A stretch of DNA of 64,000 bases from PHAA01 sp964457945 (GTDB lineage Bacteria; Bacillota; Syntrophomonadia; Syntrophomonadales; Syntrophomonadaceae): positions 1-64,000 of the forward strand of contig CAYWFX010000002.1 of assembly GCA_964457945.1 (NCBI GenBank), read 5' to 3'. Shown here piece by piece: positions 49,789 to 58,567 of the stretch. A program made the translations under genes and the position numbers. Every line of letters starts with the position of its first letter. The first letter of the stretch is position 1. The notes beneath the pieces are model-generated. The model made no database searches and was not told the DNA's origin. It saw only the letters and a program-made list of their open reading frames with translations.

Positions 49789-49933
49789 ATCAGAAGGTTT
49801 CTCCCGAGTCAAAGGAACCGTCCCCTTGACTCATTGACTCATCAGAAGGTTTCTTTCGAGTCAAAAGAACCGTCCCCTCGACTCCCTCGACTCCTTTGAC
49901 TCAAGAACCGTCCTCTCGACTCCTTGACTCTCT
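49789..49933. repeat. REP-like cluster at the 5' side of the RAYT gene
   Basis: A 44-bp unit beginning ATCAGAAGGTTTCT and containing GAACCGTCCCC occurs at 49789-49832 and 49841-49884 with only a few base changes. Shorter GACTC/GAACCGTCC(C/T)C pieces follow to 49933. The units are inverted with respect to those at 48896-48965. Confidence 0.9.
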
Positions 49934-49934
49934 G

Positions 49935-52900
49935 CTACCAGAAATATTTATCCAATTCACCATTCCCCATTTTACGGGTAAAAAACCAGTGATGGTTTGT
50001 TAATTTATCTTCATACTCAGGATTTCTTATCCAAACTTCACCAGTATCAATATCTAAATAACCATCATGATAAGTATATTTTCCGTTTTTAGCTTTTGTA
50101 GGCACACTCGCTATCCCAAACTGAGTTACTCCTTGTAGCGGAACTGTCCATCCCGAATCCTCGAGATATTTACGGGGATTATCACGGTGATAAAGCAAAT
50201 TAACCAATTCCCAACTTGTTGCAGTCCAGCCGTCGGAGGGTAATTTGCCTTCCAAAACATCTTCCATTTCACCTAGTAGACCTTTGCAGACGGTCTCTTT
50301 TCCATACCAAGGAGTTTCGCCTATTATTGTTTTTTGCCCATTGGAATAAACGCAATAACGACCTGTATATATCATAACACTCTGTGTCTTTTCTATCATG
50401 ATGGTTGCAGGTATTGGCGGTTTCAATAAGGCCTGTTGTTGCTTAATGTGTGTATTATATGCTTCTACGGCTCTGACCGCTGTCTTATAATCACTTGTTG
50501 AAGGTTCAGTGGCATGATAGTATTCGACCAAAAGCTCCGCCAGCCATAGCTGCAACGTATCATAGTAATCCAATTGAGCTTGCACGCGCTCGGAATCGCG
50601 ACTGCCAAGAAAGATTCCTTCATTTTTGACTACCTTGCTCCATTGCTTCAGCAGTGGGGTTACCCCTGACCCGTCCCCCACCAGTACGTTGTTAATAAGG
50701 TCCTCATTCCCCCCTAAAATTTGGTTATGGATCAAATCAATAATTTCCTTTTTCCTAGTATTTAATGTTGCCATATCTATCTCTTGCGTTCCTTGGATTT
50801 TAGGCGGATCAGTAACAAAAGCGGTCATCTTTTCTCTAATATTTTTAATTGAGCCGGTTACCTCCATTAACTTTCTTGCTCCTTCATCATAACTGGCACG
50901 TTCGACCGCAGATTTTATCTCGTTAAGCATGGCTGTCATCTTTAGATCGAGATCGTTAAGTTGCTGCGATATCTGCAGCAGCTCCCCCTGCATTTTCGTT
51001 ATTTGATTTCTTAATTCATTGTCAGGACCTTTCGGGCCATCAAACCATTCCCCCATTTTGCCAAGCCCCCATCCCGTAATATGGCTTCCTGCGTATTGAG
51101 CAGCACCGGCAGCAAGGTTCGAAGCAATTAATCCAGCCGGGTTCTGCAATTCCCCGGATTTTTTTTGGCCGGGAAATGGATGAGTTACACCTTCACCGCC
51201 ATCCATCTCCGCAACCATTTGTTCAATATACTGTCTAATATTCTTCCCACTGCCGCCGGCTTCACTCACAAACACGCCGGGGCTGAAATACTCTATCTGA
51301 CCCTGAAGCCCGCTTCCGATATCAAGCCACTCCGGAATCTTCAGGAAGCCTTTAACCCTCTTCACGCCTTCATCCAGGGTTACACCGGGATGTTTGTCGA
51401 GATAGACACTGACCATGGTGGTTACAATGTTGATGTAAATCGAAGAATTTTCAGGGTCAAAATCCTGATAATTCGCCGTCAGTTCCTCGGTGAAGGCCCC
51501 TCCTTCGCAAATTCCGCCTTGAGCTGCAATCCTGAAATCAGCCGGAAGGTTTTCCACTGTTATCATAAAAGAACCGAAGTCACTGGTGACATGCATTGGG
51601 GGCAAATAGACCTGTTCGTACACAGCCTGGTTGGTACTGTCCTTCATTGTGTATAAAGCCAGATTGGCTCCGGAAATTACATCTGTTGAACGTACCCAGC
51701 CCCCAAGGATTGATGGTGCGTTGATATCTTTAACCGGACCTCGAATCGCACTGGTTATGATGCCGGTATAGATACCGGTACCGGTCACTGCAACTTTAAT
51801 GAACTTGTTTACATCACCGGCAACGGGTGTGTATTTGTTGGCTGTGGCACCTGCAATGTTGGTATAGGTGCCGTCAATTGTGTCGCAAATTGTCCATTGA
51901 TAACTTACAATAGCGCCCACTGGTGTCAGTTTTCCCGCTGTTAATACACGCCCAACCTGGGCCCTTCCGGTTATAGCTGTAACACCCTTTACAGGAACAG
52001 TGGAACTACCATCATCACCGCTGCTGTTGCCAGTGCCGGTTGTTCCTACTGTGGGTGCTGAAACTCCGGTTGCAACGATCTGGGTGGTTGGGGCTTTAGC
52101 AAAGTTTACTCCGCTGGCGTTTATGGTGGCAGTGCTGATAGTCCCGTCTCCAGTAACGCTTACCGCGGCATTGGCGATAAATGAATCCACCCTGGTATTG
52201 GCATTGGTTACTATTGTAATATTGGCAGAAATAACTGTAAGACTTTGAACATTTACCCCGGCTATATTTAGAGTAAAAGTTCCGTCTGACTGCCTGTCGA
52301 CTACAATATCGCCAAAACCTTTTCCGCTCAAATTGGTTTCCTCAAGGTTAGCGCCGGACTGAGCTACCAATTGACCTATTGCACTTGTTCCGGATACCAT
52401 AATATGCACCGGGCCGCTGTCCTTCTTCACATAGGTTTTTCCGGTTTGTGAATCAACAAAGTAAACACTATTGCTTCCGCCACCGTTTATATAGGTGTTT
52501 CCTTTTACTGAGACGGCCTTTAAGGTTACCGTACCTTCGCCTACGGCTTTGTCAATGGTCAAATCTCCATTTATAACGGTATTTTGTAATGTGACATCTC
52601 CTGCTTTAATTCTTACATTCCCGTCTATTGTGGCGGTTACATCCGCAGGGCCATAGGTTCCTGCTGTATCATAAACTTTGGAATCGCCTGCAGCAGTTGT
52701 AATTCCAAAAGCATTGTTGATTACCATAACCGCCTGGGCGCGGGTAGCTTTGGCCTGAGGCTGGAAACTGCCGTCCGGGAAACCGGCCATAACTTTTTGA
52801 GCACTGGCTATGGCTACCGCGTCTTTGGCCCAGTTAGATACTTTGGCGTTATCGTTGAAGTCTAAGGCTTTACCGCTGGTCGTCAGTTTGGCAGCCTTTG

Positions 52901-53309
52901 TTATTATTACTGCCATTTGTTCACGGGTGACAGTATCATCAGGTCCGAATTTGGTGTCGCTATAGCCTTTTACGATGCCGCAGGCATTGGCTACAGTTAT
53001 GTAATCATTGGCCCAGTGTGCGCTGGTGTCATTAAACACTTTGCCATTTGGGTTATCCAGTTTGAAAGCTTTAACCACTAGGACAGCAAATTCGGCTCTG
53101 CTTACACTGTTATCGGGCTTGAAGCTGCCATCCGGCATTCCTGTGACTATGCCCTGGTCGGCCATCTTTTGAATAGCAGGTGATGCCCATTGTCCCTGGG
53201 TATCACTGAAGGCGGCCGCATAGGTCGGCACTGCCGGCGCAGCACTGCAAACGATGGTCAAACTAAAAACCGCTATCATAAACCAGCTAATACATTTAGT
53301 CATTTTCAA
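49935..53309 (-). CDS. Giant SLH protein with beta-rich and helical domains
   Basis: This 1124-residue surface protein has a signal peptide at about 1-30. Three good SLH repeats cover about 33-215 (GQWASPAIQKMADQGIVTG, SVSRAEFAVLVVKAF; HWANDYITVANA, TVTREQMAVIITKA; NWAKDAVAIASAQKVMAG, KATRAQAVMVINNAF). A beta-helix-like region follows at about 220-420 (GDVTLQNTVINGDLTID). A GRAQVGRVLTAG / YQWTICDTIDGTYTNIAGAT immunoglobulin-like module lies near 445-530. A region of mixed type follows. A long helical part at about 735-1000 carries a hydrophobic Gly/Ala stretch and coiled coil (LLQISQQLNDLDLKMTAML). The start is TTG 53309 after GGGAGGGG, or ATG 53303. The C-terminal half I do not recognise. 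Confidence 0.88.
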   Translation of the reverse strand: MKMTKCISWFMIAVFSLTIVCSAAPAVPTYAAAFSDTQGQWASPAIQKMADQGIVTGMPDGSFKPDNSVSRAEFAVLVVKAFKLDNPNGKVFNDTSAHWANDYITVANACGIVKGYSDTKFGPDDTVTREQMAVIITKAAKLTTSGKALDFNDNAKVSNWAKDAVAIASAQKVMAGFPDGSFQPQAKATRAQAVMVINNAFGITTAAGDSKVYDTAGTYGPADVTATIDGNVRIKAGDVTLQNTVINGDLTIDKAVGEGTVTLKAVSVKGNTYINGGGSNSVYFVDSQTGKTYVKKDSGPVHIMVSGTSAIGQLVAQSGANLEETNLSGKGFGDIVVDRQSDGTFTLNIAGVNVQSLTVISANITIVTNANTRVDSFIANAAVSVTGDGTISTATINASGVNFAKAPTTQIVATGVSAPTVGTTGTGNSSGDDGSSTVPVKGVTAITGRAQVGRVLTAGKLTPVGAIVSYQWTICDTIDGTYTNIAGATANKYTPVAGDVNKFIKVAVTGTGIYTGIITSAIRGPVKDINAPSILGGWVRSTDVISGANLALYTMKDSTNQAVYEQVYLPPMHVTSDFGSFMITVENLPADFRIAAQGGICEGGAFTEELTANYQDFDPENSSIYINIVTTMVSVYLDKHPGVTLDEGVKRVKGFLKIPEWLDIGSGLQGQIEYFSPGVFVSEAGGSGKNIRQYIEQMVAEMDGGEGVTHPFPGQKKSGELQNPAGLIASNLAAGAAQYAGSHITGWGLGKMGEWFDGPKGPDNELRNQITKMQGELLQISQQLNDLDLKMTAMLNEIKSAVERASYDEGARKLMEVTGSIKNIREKMTAFVTDPPKIQGTQEIDMATLNTRKKEIIDLIHNQILGGNEDLINNVLVGDGSGVTPLLKQWSKVVKNEGIFLGSRDSERVQAQLDYYDTLQLWLAELLVEYYHATEPSTSDYKTAVRAVEAYNTHIKQQQALLKPPIPATIMIEKTQSVMIYTGRYCVYSNGQKTIIGETPWYGKETVCKGLLGEMEDVLEGKLPSDGWTATSWELVNLLYHRDNPRKYLEDSGWTVPLQGVTQFGIASVPTKAKNGKYTYHDGYLDIDTGEVWIRNPEYEDKLTNHHWFFTRKMGNGELDKYFW

Positions 53310-53508
53310 CCTAATCCCCTCCCAACCTGATTGCTTAAGTTATTCATCCCGCCAACCCCCTTAATTTTAAAATACTTATATATGAAACCCAACTTGCTCA
53401 TTGGCCATGCCGCTCCAAATCCTTGCAATTGAAAAATGCTTGTTATCAATCCTTTATTTTCCTTTTTTGCAATATTCGTAAAGAGCATATCATAAAAAGC
53501 CTATACCG

Positions 53509-53532
53509 TACACTGTACGAAAGTACAGTGTA
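53509..53532. promoter_or_regulatory. Perfect 10-bp inverted repeat with GAAA centre
   Basis: TACACTGTAC and GTACAGTGTA flank GAAA. It lies about 200 nt upstream of the giant SLH gene, with AT-rich promoter-like DNA between them. It may be an operator for that gene or a small RNA hairpin. The rest of 53310-53600 holds no gene. Confidence 0.55.
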
Positions 53533-53600
53533 ACACACTATTATTGTGGCAAGAAACCAAGAGAACAGTATTGCGTCAGTTGAGTCAGGGGACGTTGAAT

Positions 53601-53660
53601 CACGTGCTTGGCGCTCACACCGGCCCCGGTCTGGTGGGGGGTATGTGTTTCGAAGCTTAA
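53601..53660 (+). pseudogene. 3' relic of a degV-family gene
   Basis: One frame reads HVLGAHTGPGLVGGMCFEA and then TAA, which matches the DegV C-terminus LGVHTGPGLLALCFHEV of the intact gene at 47270-48115. Nothing upstream continues the family; a REP-like GAGTCAGGGGACG sits directly before it. Confidence 0.75.
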
Positions 53661-53771
53661 TCTGGAGAATCAAAGAGCTTAGCCTGGATGAGCATTAAAT
53701 AAATCTTCAGATAACCTTCTCTTAAACAATTAATCCTTCTTGAGAGGCAGGCACCCGCTTAAAAAAGCATA

Positions 53772-53803
53772 CAAAAAGACTTCCTCAACATGTAAGGAAG
53801 CCT
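53772..53803 (-). terminator. Terminator of the tRNA Met-Glu-Val unit
   Basis: On the minus strand AGGCTTCCT and AGGAAGTCT form a stem with one mismatch, followed by TTTTTG, about 10 nt after the tRNA-Val gene. Confidence 0.8.
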
Positions 53804-53813
53804 AATTTTCTAA

Positions 53814-53889
<76 letters not shown>

Positions 53890-53895
53890 TAATTA

Positions 53896-53970
53896 TGGTG
53901 ACCCCTAGGGGACTCGAACCCCTGTTACCGCCGTGAAAGGGCGGTGTCTTGACCGCTTGACCAAGGGGCC
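53896..53970 (-). tRNA. tRNA-Glu (anticodon UUC)
   Basis: Acceptor GGCCCCT with its partner, anticodon stem CCGCC/GGCGG with loop CTTTCAC, T-arm GGTTCGAGTCC and an encoded CCA. It is 75 nt long. Confidence 0.97.
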
Positions 53971-53976
53971 ATTCAA

Positions 53977-54052
53977 TGGTGGGCCTACCAGGACTCGAAC
54001 CTGGGACCAACCGGTTATGAGCCGGTAGCTCTACCAACTGAGCTATAGGCCC
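53977..54052 (-). tRNA. tRNA with anticodon CAU (elongator Met likely)
   Basis: The acceptor GGGCCTA/TAGGCCC is fully paired, so it is not an initiator. The anticodon stem is ACCGG/CCGGT with loop CTCATAA, and CCA is encoded. A CAU anticodon may also be modified to read AUA (tRNA-Ile2); the sequence alone does not settle this. Confidence 0.93.
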
Positions 54053-54080
54053 GGAGTTCTATAAAAACCCCGCAAGAGTT

Positions 54081-54109
54081 AGTATATATAAAATGCCTTT
54101 AAAGGTCAA
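54081..54109 (-). promoter_or_regulatory. Promoter of the tRNA Met-Glu-Val unit
   Basis: On the minus strand TTGACC and TATACT are 17 nt apart, about 25 nt before the tRNA-Met 5' end. Confidence 0.85.
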
Positions 54110-54134
54110 TAGCAAAAGCATTTTATTTCTTGCA

Positions 54135-54170
54135 ATAAAAAAGCGGCAAAGTAAATTATTACCGCTTTTA
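54135..54170 (-). terminator. Terminator of the tRNA-Asn unit
   Basis: On the minus strand AAAGCGG and CCGCTTT pair around a 17-nt loop and run into TTTTTT. It separates tRNA-Asn from the next three tRNAs. Confidence 0.8.
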
Positions 54171-54177
54171 TAATCAA

Positions 54178-54252
54178 TGGCTCCCCGAGTAGGATTCGAA
54201 CCTACAACCCTCCGGTTAACAGCCGGATGCTCTACCGTTGAGCTATCGAGGA
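54178..54252 (-). tRNA. tRNA-Asn (anticodon GUU)
   Basis: Acceptor TCCTCGA/TCGGGGA with one G-U pair, anticodon stem TCCGG/CCGGA with loop CTGTTAA, T-arm GGTTCGAATCC, discriminator G and an encoded CCA. It is 75 nt long. Confidence 0.97.
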
Positions 54253-54269
54253 AGGACCCAACGAAACTT

Positions 54270-54298
54270 ATTATATATTCATTAGGAACTCCTGTCAA
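54270..54298 (-). promoter_or_regulatory. Consensus sigma-A promoter of tRNA-Asn
   Basis: On the minus strand TTGACA and TATAAT stand exactly 17 nt apart. Both hexamers are perfect, as expected for a highly expressed tRNA. Confidence 0.93.
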
Positions 54299-54347
54299 TA
54301 ACCCTTTGAATATTTAGGCATCTGTTGATAGGCTAATTCATTGCTTC

Positions 54348-55433
54348 TTACTCAATATAGTCTTTAAGTTTTTTACTTCGAGATGGATGTCGTAACTTTC
54401 GCAGAGCTTTAGCCTCAATCTGCCTGATTCTCTCCCTGGTAACTCCAAATTCCTGGCCTACTTCTTCCAGAGTTCTAGGTCTTCCATCATCCAAGCCAAA
54501 CCTTAATCGCAGCACCTTCTCTTCTCTATCTGTCAAGGTATTCAAAATACCGTCCATGTGCTCGCGCAAGAGTACAAAGGATGCTGATTCTTCAGGTGAT
54601 TCGGCATCCTCATCGGTAATAAAGTCACCCAGATGACTGTCATCTTCTTCACCGATAGGAGTCTCAAGAGAAACCGGTTCCTGAGCCACCTTCATAATTT
54701 CAATAACCCGTTCCACTGGAATATCCATCTCTTGAGCTACTTCGCTAGGGGTAGGCTCCTTTCCCAAGGTTTGCAAAAGGCTGCGCTGCACCCGGGAGAG
54801 CTTATTGATGGTCTCCACCATGTGTACCGGTATCCTTATAGTGCGGGCCTGGTCTGCAATCGCTCTAGTAATTGCCTGTCTGATCCACCAGGTAGCGTAG
54901 GTACTGAATTTATACCCCTTACGATAGTCAAACTTTTCTACTGCTTTCATTAATCCCAGATTACCTTCTTGAATCAAATCCAGGAAAAGCATACCCCTGC
55001 CTACATACCTCTTGGCTATACTGACAACTAGCCTAAGATTCGCCTCCACCAATTTCCTTTTAGCTTCTTCTTCGCCAGCTTCAATTTGCTGCGCTAATGC
55101 TATTTCTTCGTCCGCCGTAAGCAATCTTACCCGGCCTATTTCTTTCAGATACATCCTTACCGGGTCATCTATTTCCACGCCATCAGGTACGACAATTTTT
55201 TCGGTTTCGATAGTTTCGGGTTCACTTTCGTCAAGCTCACCGTCGCCTTCCCCATCAGGCCCCACAGTAATGCCCAAGCTCTGTAAATGCTCGAAAATAT
55301 CCTCTATAGCATCAGGTTCCAGATTATACATCTGAAGTTCTTCTATGATTTCGTCATAGGTCAAGCTTTTCTTCTTCTTACCTTTTTCAGCCAGAGCTCC
55401 AATAGTTTCAGCCATTTTACGATCTAGTTTCAT
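54348..55433 (-). CDS. rpoD: Primary sigma factor (sigma-A)
   Basis: This 361-residue housekeeping sigma factor has a shortened region 1, then DPVRMYLKEIGRVRLLT (1.2). Region 2 is LRLVVSIAKRYVGRGMLFLDLIQEGNLGLMKAVEKFDYRKGYKFSTYATWWIRQAI in full form; region 3 includes HMVETINKL; region 4 ends with TLEEVGQEFGVTRERIRQIE. Its start overlaps the dnaG stop by 4 nt. The size is typical of Firmicutes SigA. Confidence 0.98.
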   Translation of the reverse strand: MKLDRKMAETIGALAEKGKKKKSLTYDEIIEELQMYNLEPDAIEDIFEHLQSLGITVGPDGEGDGELDESEPETIETEKIVVPDGVEIDDPVRMYLKEIGRVRLLTADEEIALAQQIEAGEEEAKRKLVEANLRLVVSIAKRYVGRGMLFLDLIQEGNLGLMKAVEKFDYRKGYKFSTYATWWIRQAITRAIADQARTIRIPVHMVETINKLSRVQRSLLQTLGKEPTPSEVAQEMDIPVERVIEIMKVAQEPVSLETPIGEEDDSHLGDFITDEDAESPEESASFVLLREHMDGILNTLTDREEKVLRLRFGLDDGRPRTLEEVGQEFGVTRERIRQIEAKALRKLRHPSRSKKLKDYIE

Positions 55434-57214
55434 TGTATCCCCCCTTCCCGGGTTGCATTAGTAAATCTATCTAACTTGAGGATAAAGGATAGTACAGAAT
55501 CAAAATCTCCTGTATCACCAAGAATATCTAATTGGTCAAATACTCTTTGCCAGAGGGCCTCTGCTTTTTTTTGCTCCACCCGCCTAATAAACTCTTCCAC
55601 TTCCCTAGCTTCGTCGAGATTAGCTTCATCCATAAGCATGGCTACCCGGGCATAAGCTGCCTCTAAACCTTCAGCGGAGGCAATATATCTCATATCGTTC
55701 GCCTTTTTCGCCTGCTCTCCCTGCAATTGATCATAAATCTCCACCAAGGCTTGGTAATCAGGGTTAACAAAGAATTTTATCCCAATTCTATTTTTTATCG
55801 TATTAAACACTTCAACATCCTTTAGCATGGCTGCTAAAATTTTCTCTTGGATACCATATTTACCGTACTTATTATTATCCCGTAATATTTCAATATTATT
55901 CCTATTTTGGCTTATAAGCTGATGATTATGCCTAGTTTGCAATTCTTGGTAAACTATGTTTTCTTCCACTCTTAATTTTTGTGCCAGCAGCTTCATGTAA
56001 AAATCCTTTTCCATTGCGCTGGCTAAACCCATAATATCTTCTTTAAGCCGGTTAATGATATTAATCTTTGAATCCAAATCAAGTGTTGGAGTAGCCAATA
56101 GATATCGATTCAATTTAAACTCTATATCACTATATTTATTATTCTGTATATACTGCAAAAATCCCTCTTTTCCATAATTATCTAAATATTCGTCAGGATC
56201 TTTACCCGAGGGCAGGCTGACTACCTCTGCTTTCAAATTCGCACCCAAAAGAACAGTTATGGCGCGCATAGTTTCACGTTGACCAGCTTCATCACCATCG
56301 TATAGCACTATTACTTTTTCCGTATAGCGGCGTAATATGCGGGCCTGATCTTCTGTAAGAGCGGTTCCAAGTGAAGCCACCACATTCTTTATGCCTGACT
56401 GCTGTAGTTTTATGCAGTCCATATAACCTTCTACCAGATAAGCGGTGTTAGCCTCTCTAATACTTTCACGGGCTGGAGACAAACCGTAAAGGTTTTTCCG
56501 TTTTGAAAACAATTCGGTTTCAGCAGTATTTAAGTACTTGGGAAGACCATCCCCCAGGCTTCTGCCTCCAAATCCCACTACGTCCTGTCGATATTGAAAT
56601 ATCGGAAATATAATCCGGTTGCGAAATAAATCATAGAAACGGTTCTGATTTTCACTACGCTTGATTAACCCAGATAATTTCACTATTTCAGCAGAAAAAC
56701 CTTTTTTAAGCAAGTATTCTTCAATACTATTCCACTCGTCCGGGGCATAACCCAACTTAAAACTGCTTATAGTTTCTGGCATCACCCCCCGTTTTTCCAA
56801 ATAATCACGGGCGGTTTTTCCCTGTTGGCTTATAAGCATCTCCTGGTAGTATTGCGTGGCGGCATTATTAACTGCAATGATCTGTTTACGCTGGTCAACT
56901 ATCTTCCTGTCCTGGGGACGCGTAATTTCAATTCCCGCTTTTGCAGCCAGTATTTCCAAGGCTTCTTTAAATTCTAAGCCATCCTTTTTCATAAGAAATG
57001 AAAAAATGTTGCCACCAACATGGCAACCAAAACAATAATACATCTGCTTGTCCCGGTTCACGCTGAAAGAAGGGGTCTTTTCCGGGTGAAACGGGCATAA
57101 GCCCCAATAATTATTGCCTTTACGGCTGAGGTTAACAGTCTCGGAGACGAGTTCCACAATATCAATCCGGGACTCAATCTCGCGAATATTCTGTTCATCC
57201 TCATATTTTGCCAT
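55430..57214 (-). CDS. dnaG: DNA primase
   Basis: This 594-residue primase has the CHC2 zinc site CPFHPEKTPSFSV...YCFGCH, the RNA-polymerase domain with YFGR-like FGGRSLGDGLPKYLN, and the Toprim domain with VEGYMDCI and VLYDGDEAGQRE. The C-terminal part is the helicase-binding domain. I choose ATG 57214, preceded by AGGTGG; an ATG three codons upstream has no site. It lies between dgt and rpoD. Confidence 0.97.
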   Translation of the reverse strand: MAKYEDEQNIREIESRIDIVELVSETVNLSRKGNNYWGLCPFHPEKTPSFSVNRDKQMYYCFGCHVGGNIFSFLMKKDGLEFKEALEILAAKAGIEITRPQDRKIVDQRKQIIAVNNAATQYYQEMLISQQGKTARDYLEKRGVMPETISSFKLGYAPDEWNSIEEYLLKKGFSAEIVKLSGLIKRSENQNRFYDLFRNRIIFPIFQYRQDVVGFGGRSLGDGLPKYLNTAETELFSKRKNLYGLSPARESIREANTAYLVEGYMDCIKLQQSGIKNVVASLGTALTEDQARILRRYTEKVIVLYDGDEAGQRETMRAITVLLGANLKAEVVSLPSGKDPDEYLDNYGKEGFLQYIQNNKYSDIEFKLNRYLLATPTLDLDSKINIINRLKEDIMGLASAMEKDFYMKLLAQKLRVEENIVYQELQTRHNHQLISQNRNNIEILRDNNKYGKYGIQEKILAAMLKDVEVFNTIKNRIGIKFFVNPDYQALVEIYDQLQGEQAKKANDMRYIASAEGLEAAYARVAMLMDEANLDEAREVEEFIRRVEQKKAEALWQRVFDQLDILGDTGDFDSVLSFILKLDRFTNATREGGIQ

Positions 57215-57298
57215 GACTTCCACCTACTATTCTATATTGATTGGAAAATCCCTTTTTAATTCACAAAAAATGTCTAAATAACTTTTATTCTTATCTAG

Positions 57299-58372
57299 TC
57301 ATACGTCCTCAGATGCCCCAAATATCCTACCGGCATCCGGAACCAAGGATTTAGGAATGAATATATCTTTAAAGAGAGTTACACAATAGGCATCACTCAT
57401 CCCGGAAATATAGTCAACCACAGCCCTTTCAAGGCCTTCTTCTGCCGCAATTTGCTGATATACAGGGCTCATCTTGCCCGGAAATTTCTTATAGTAGTCA
57501 AAAAGATGCTCAATAATAAACATGGCCCGGGTTCTCTCGGCCTGACAAACCGAGCCTCGATAGATGTTTTCAAACATGAACTCCCGCAGCCCCCATAAGG
57601 CTCGTTCTATTTCCGGACCTGGTTCTACCATAGGAACCGGGCTGACTGCCATTAGTTGGCGGGTATGATAAATAGTATCGGTTACCAGGGTGGTAATCCG
57701 CTGACTATGGGTATCACCTAAAATATCAAGGAATTCCCGGGGTATTTGTTCTAGGGTTAACAGCCCGGCGCGAATGGAATCATCGATATCATGTTGAACA
57801 TAAGCAATTTTGTCACTTATACGAATAACTTGCCCTTCCAGGGTATAAGCACGCTGTTCTCCTTTTCCATAGCCGCTATGATGCAAGACCCCATCTAAAA
57901 CCTCGGCACTGAGATTTAAGCCACTTCTAATCCGGTGTTGTTCAACCCGGGTCAAAACCCGGATACTGTTTTCATTATGACGAAAATGACCTCCGGTCAA
58001 TTCATCTAGTATTTGTTCACCAGCATGGGCAAAAGGGGTATGACCCACATCATGAGCCAGGGCTATCGCCTCAATCAGATCAAGATTTAAATTCAGCCCT
58101 GCACCAATCGTTTTAGCTATTTGGTTGACTTCCAGGGTATGGGTTAGTCGAGTGCGGTAATGATCCCCCGGTGGAGCTACGAAAACCTGGGTCTTATGCT
58201 TAAGTCGGCGAAAAGACTTAGAATGAACCACCCTATCCCTATCAATCATAAAACAGGTACGGATAAGATCTGCTTCTTCCCTCAACTGCCGCCCCTTAGA
58301 CTTGCTGGCCAGAGTAGCCTGGGGATTAAGTATCGCTATTTCCCTCGCTTCAATTTCTTCCCGGATCGTCAT
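57299..58372 (-). CDS. dgt: dGTPase-family deoxynucleotide triphosphohydrolase
   Basis: This HD-domain enzyme of about 357 residues removes triphosphate from dNTPs. It has HSKSFRRLKHKTQVFV, RTRLTHTLEVNQIA, ALAHDVGHTPFAHAGE (the HD pair), FRHNENSIRVL and RISDKIAYVQHDIDD. ATG 58372 follows GAGGTGA by 5 nt; GTG 58381 is possible. It belongs to the short Firmicutes type and precedes dnaG, as in many Clostridia. Confidence 0.95.
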   Translation of the reverse strand: MTIREEIEAREIAILNPQATLASKSKGRQLREEADLIRTCFMIDRDRVVHSKSFRRLKHKTQVFVAPPGDHYRTRLTHTLEVNQIAKTIGAGLNLNLDLIEAIALAHDVGHTPFAHAGEQILDELTGGHFRHNENSIRVLTRVEQHRIRSGLNLSAEVLDGVLHHSGYGKGEQRAYTLEGQVIRISDKIAYVQHDIDDSIRAGLLTLEQIPREFLDILGDTHSQRITTLVTDTIYHTRQLMAVSPVPMVEPGPEIERALWGLREFMFENIYRGSVCQAERTRAMFIIEHLFDYYKKFPGKMSPVYQQIAAEEGLERAVVDYISGMSDAYCVTLFKDIFIPKSLVPDAGRIFGASEDV

Positions 58373-58507
58373 CTTCTTCACCTCGCCTATGAATAAAAAA
58401 ATCCTTAGCCTGTAAGGTTAAGAATTCCTTATTATATTCTTATACTACAACGCCCCCCTTAATTCCTCTAAATATCAAATAAATATTAAAAATTCTATTT
58501 ACACTGC

Positions 58508-58536
58508 AAAAAACCCGGTACCTAAAAAGTACCGGG
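58508..58536 (-). terminator. Terminator after the peptidoglycan-binding protein gene
   Basis: On the minus strand CCCGGTAC and GTACCGGG form a perfect 8-bp stem followed by six T. Confidence 0.93.
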
Positions 58537-58567
58537 CGCAAAATCCTTGTGCAGAACCACTATTATT

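Noticed and set aside
49789..49933. CRISPR array
   Set aside because: The repeats are irregularly spaced, have no unique spacers of even length, and match the REP-like family around the RAYT gene.
54091..54124. Inverted repeat AAAATGC/GCATTTT as terminator
   Set aside because: It overlaps the -35/-10 region of a near-consensus tRNA promoter, so the symmetry is better explained as promoter sequence.
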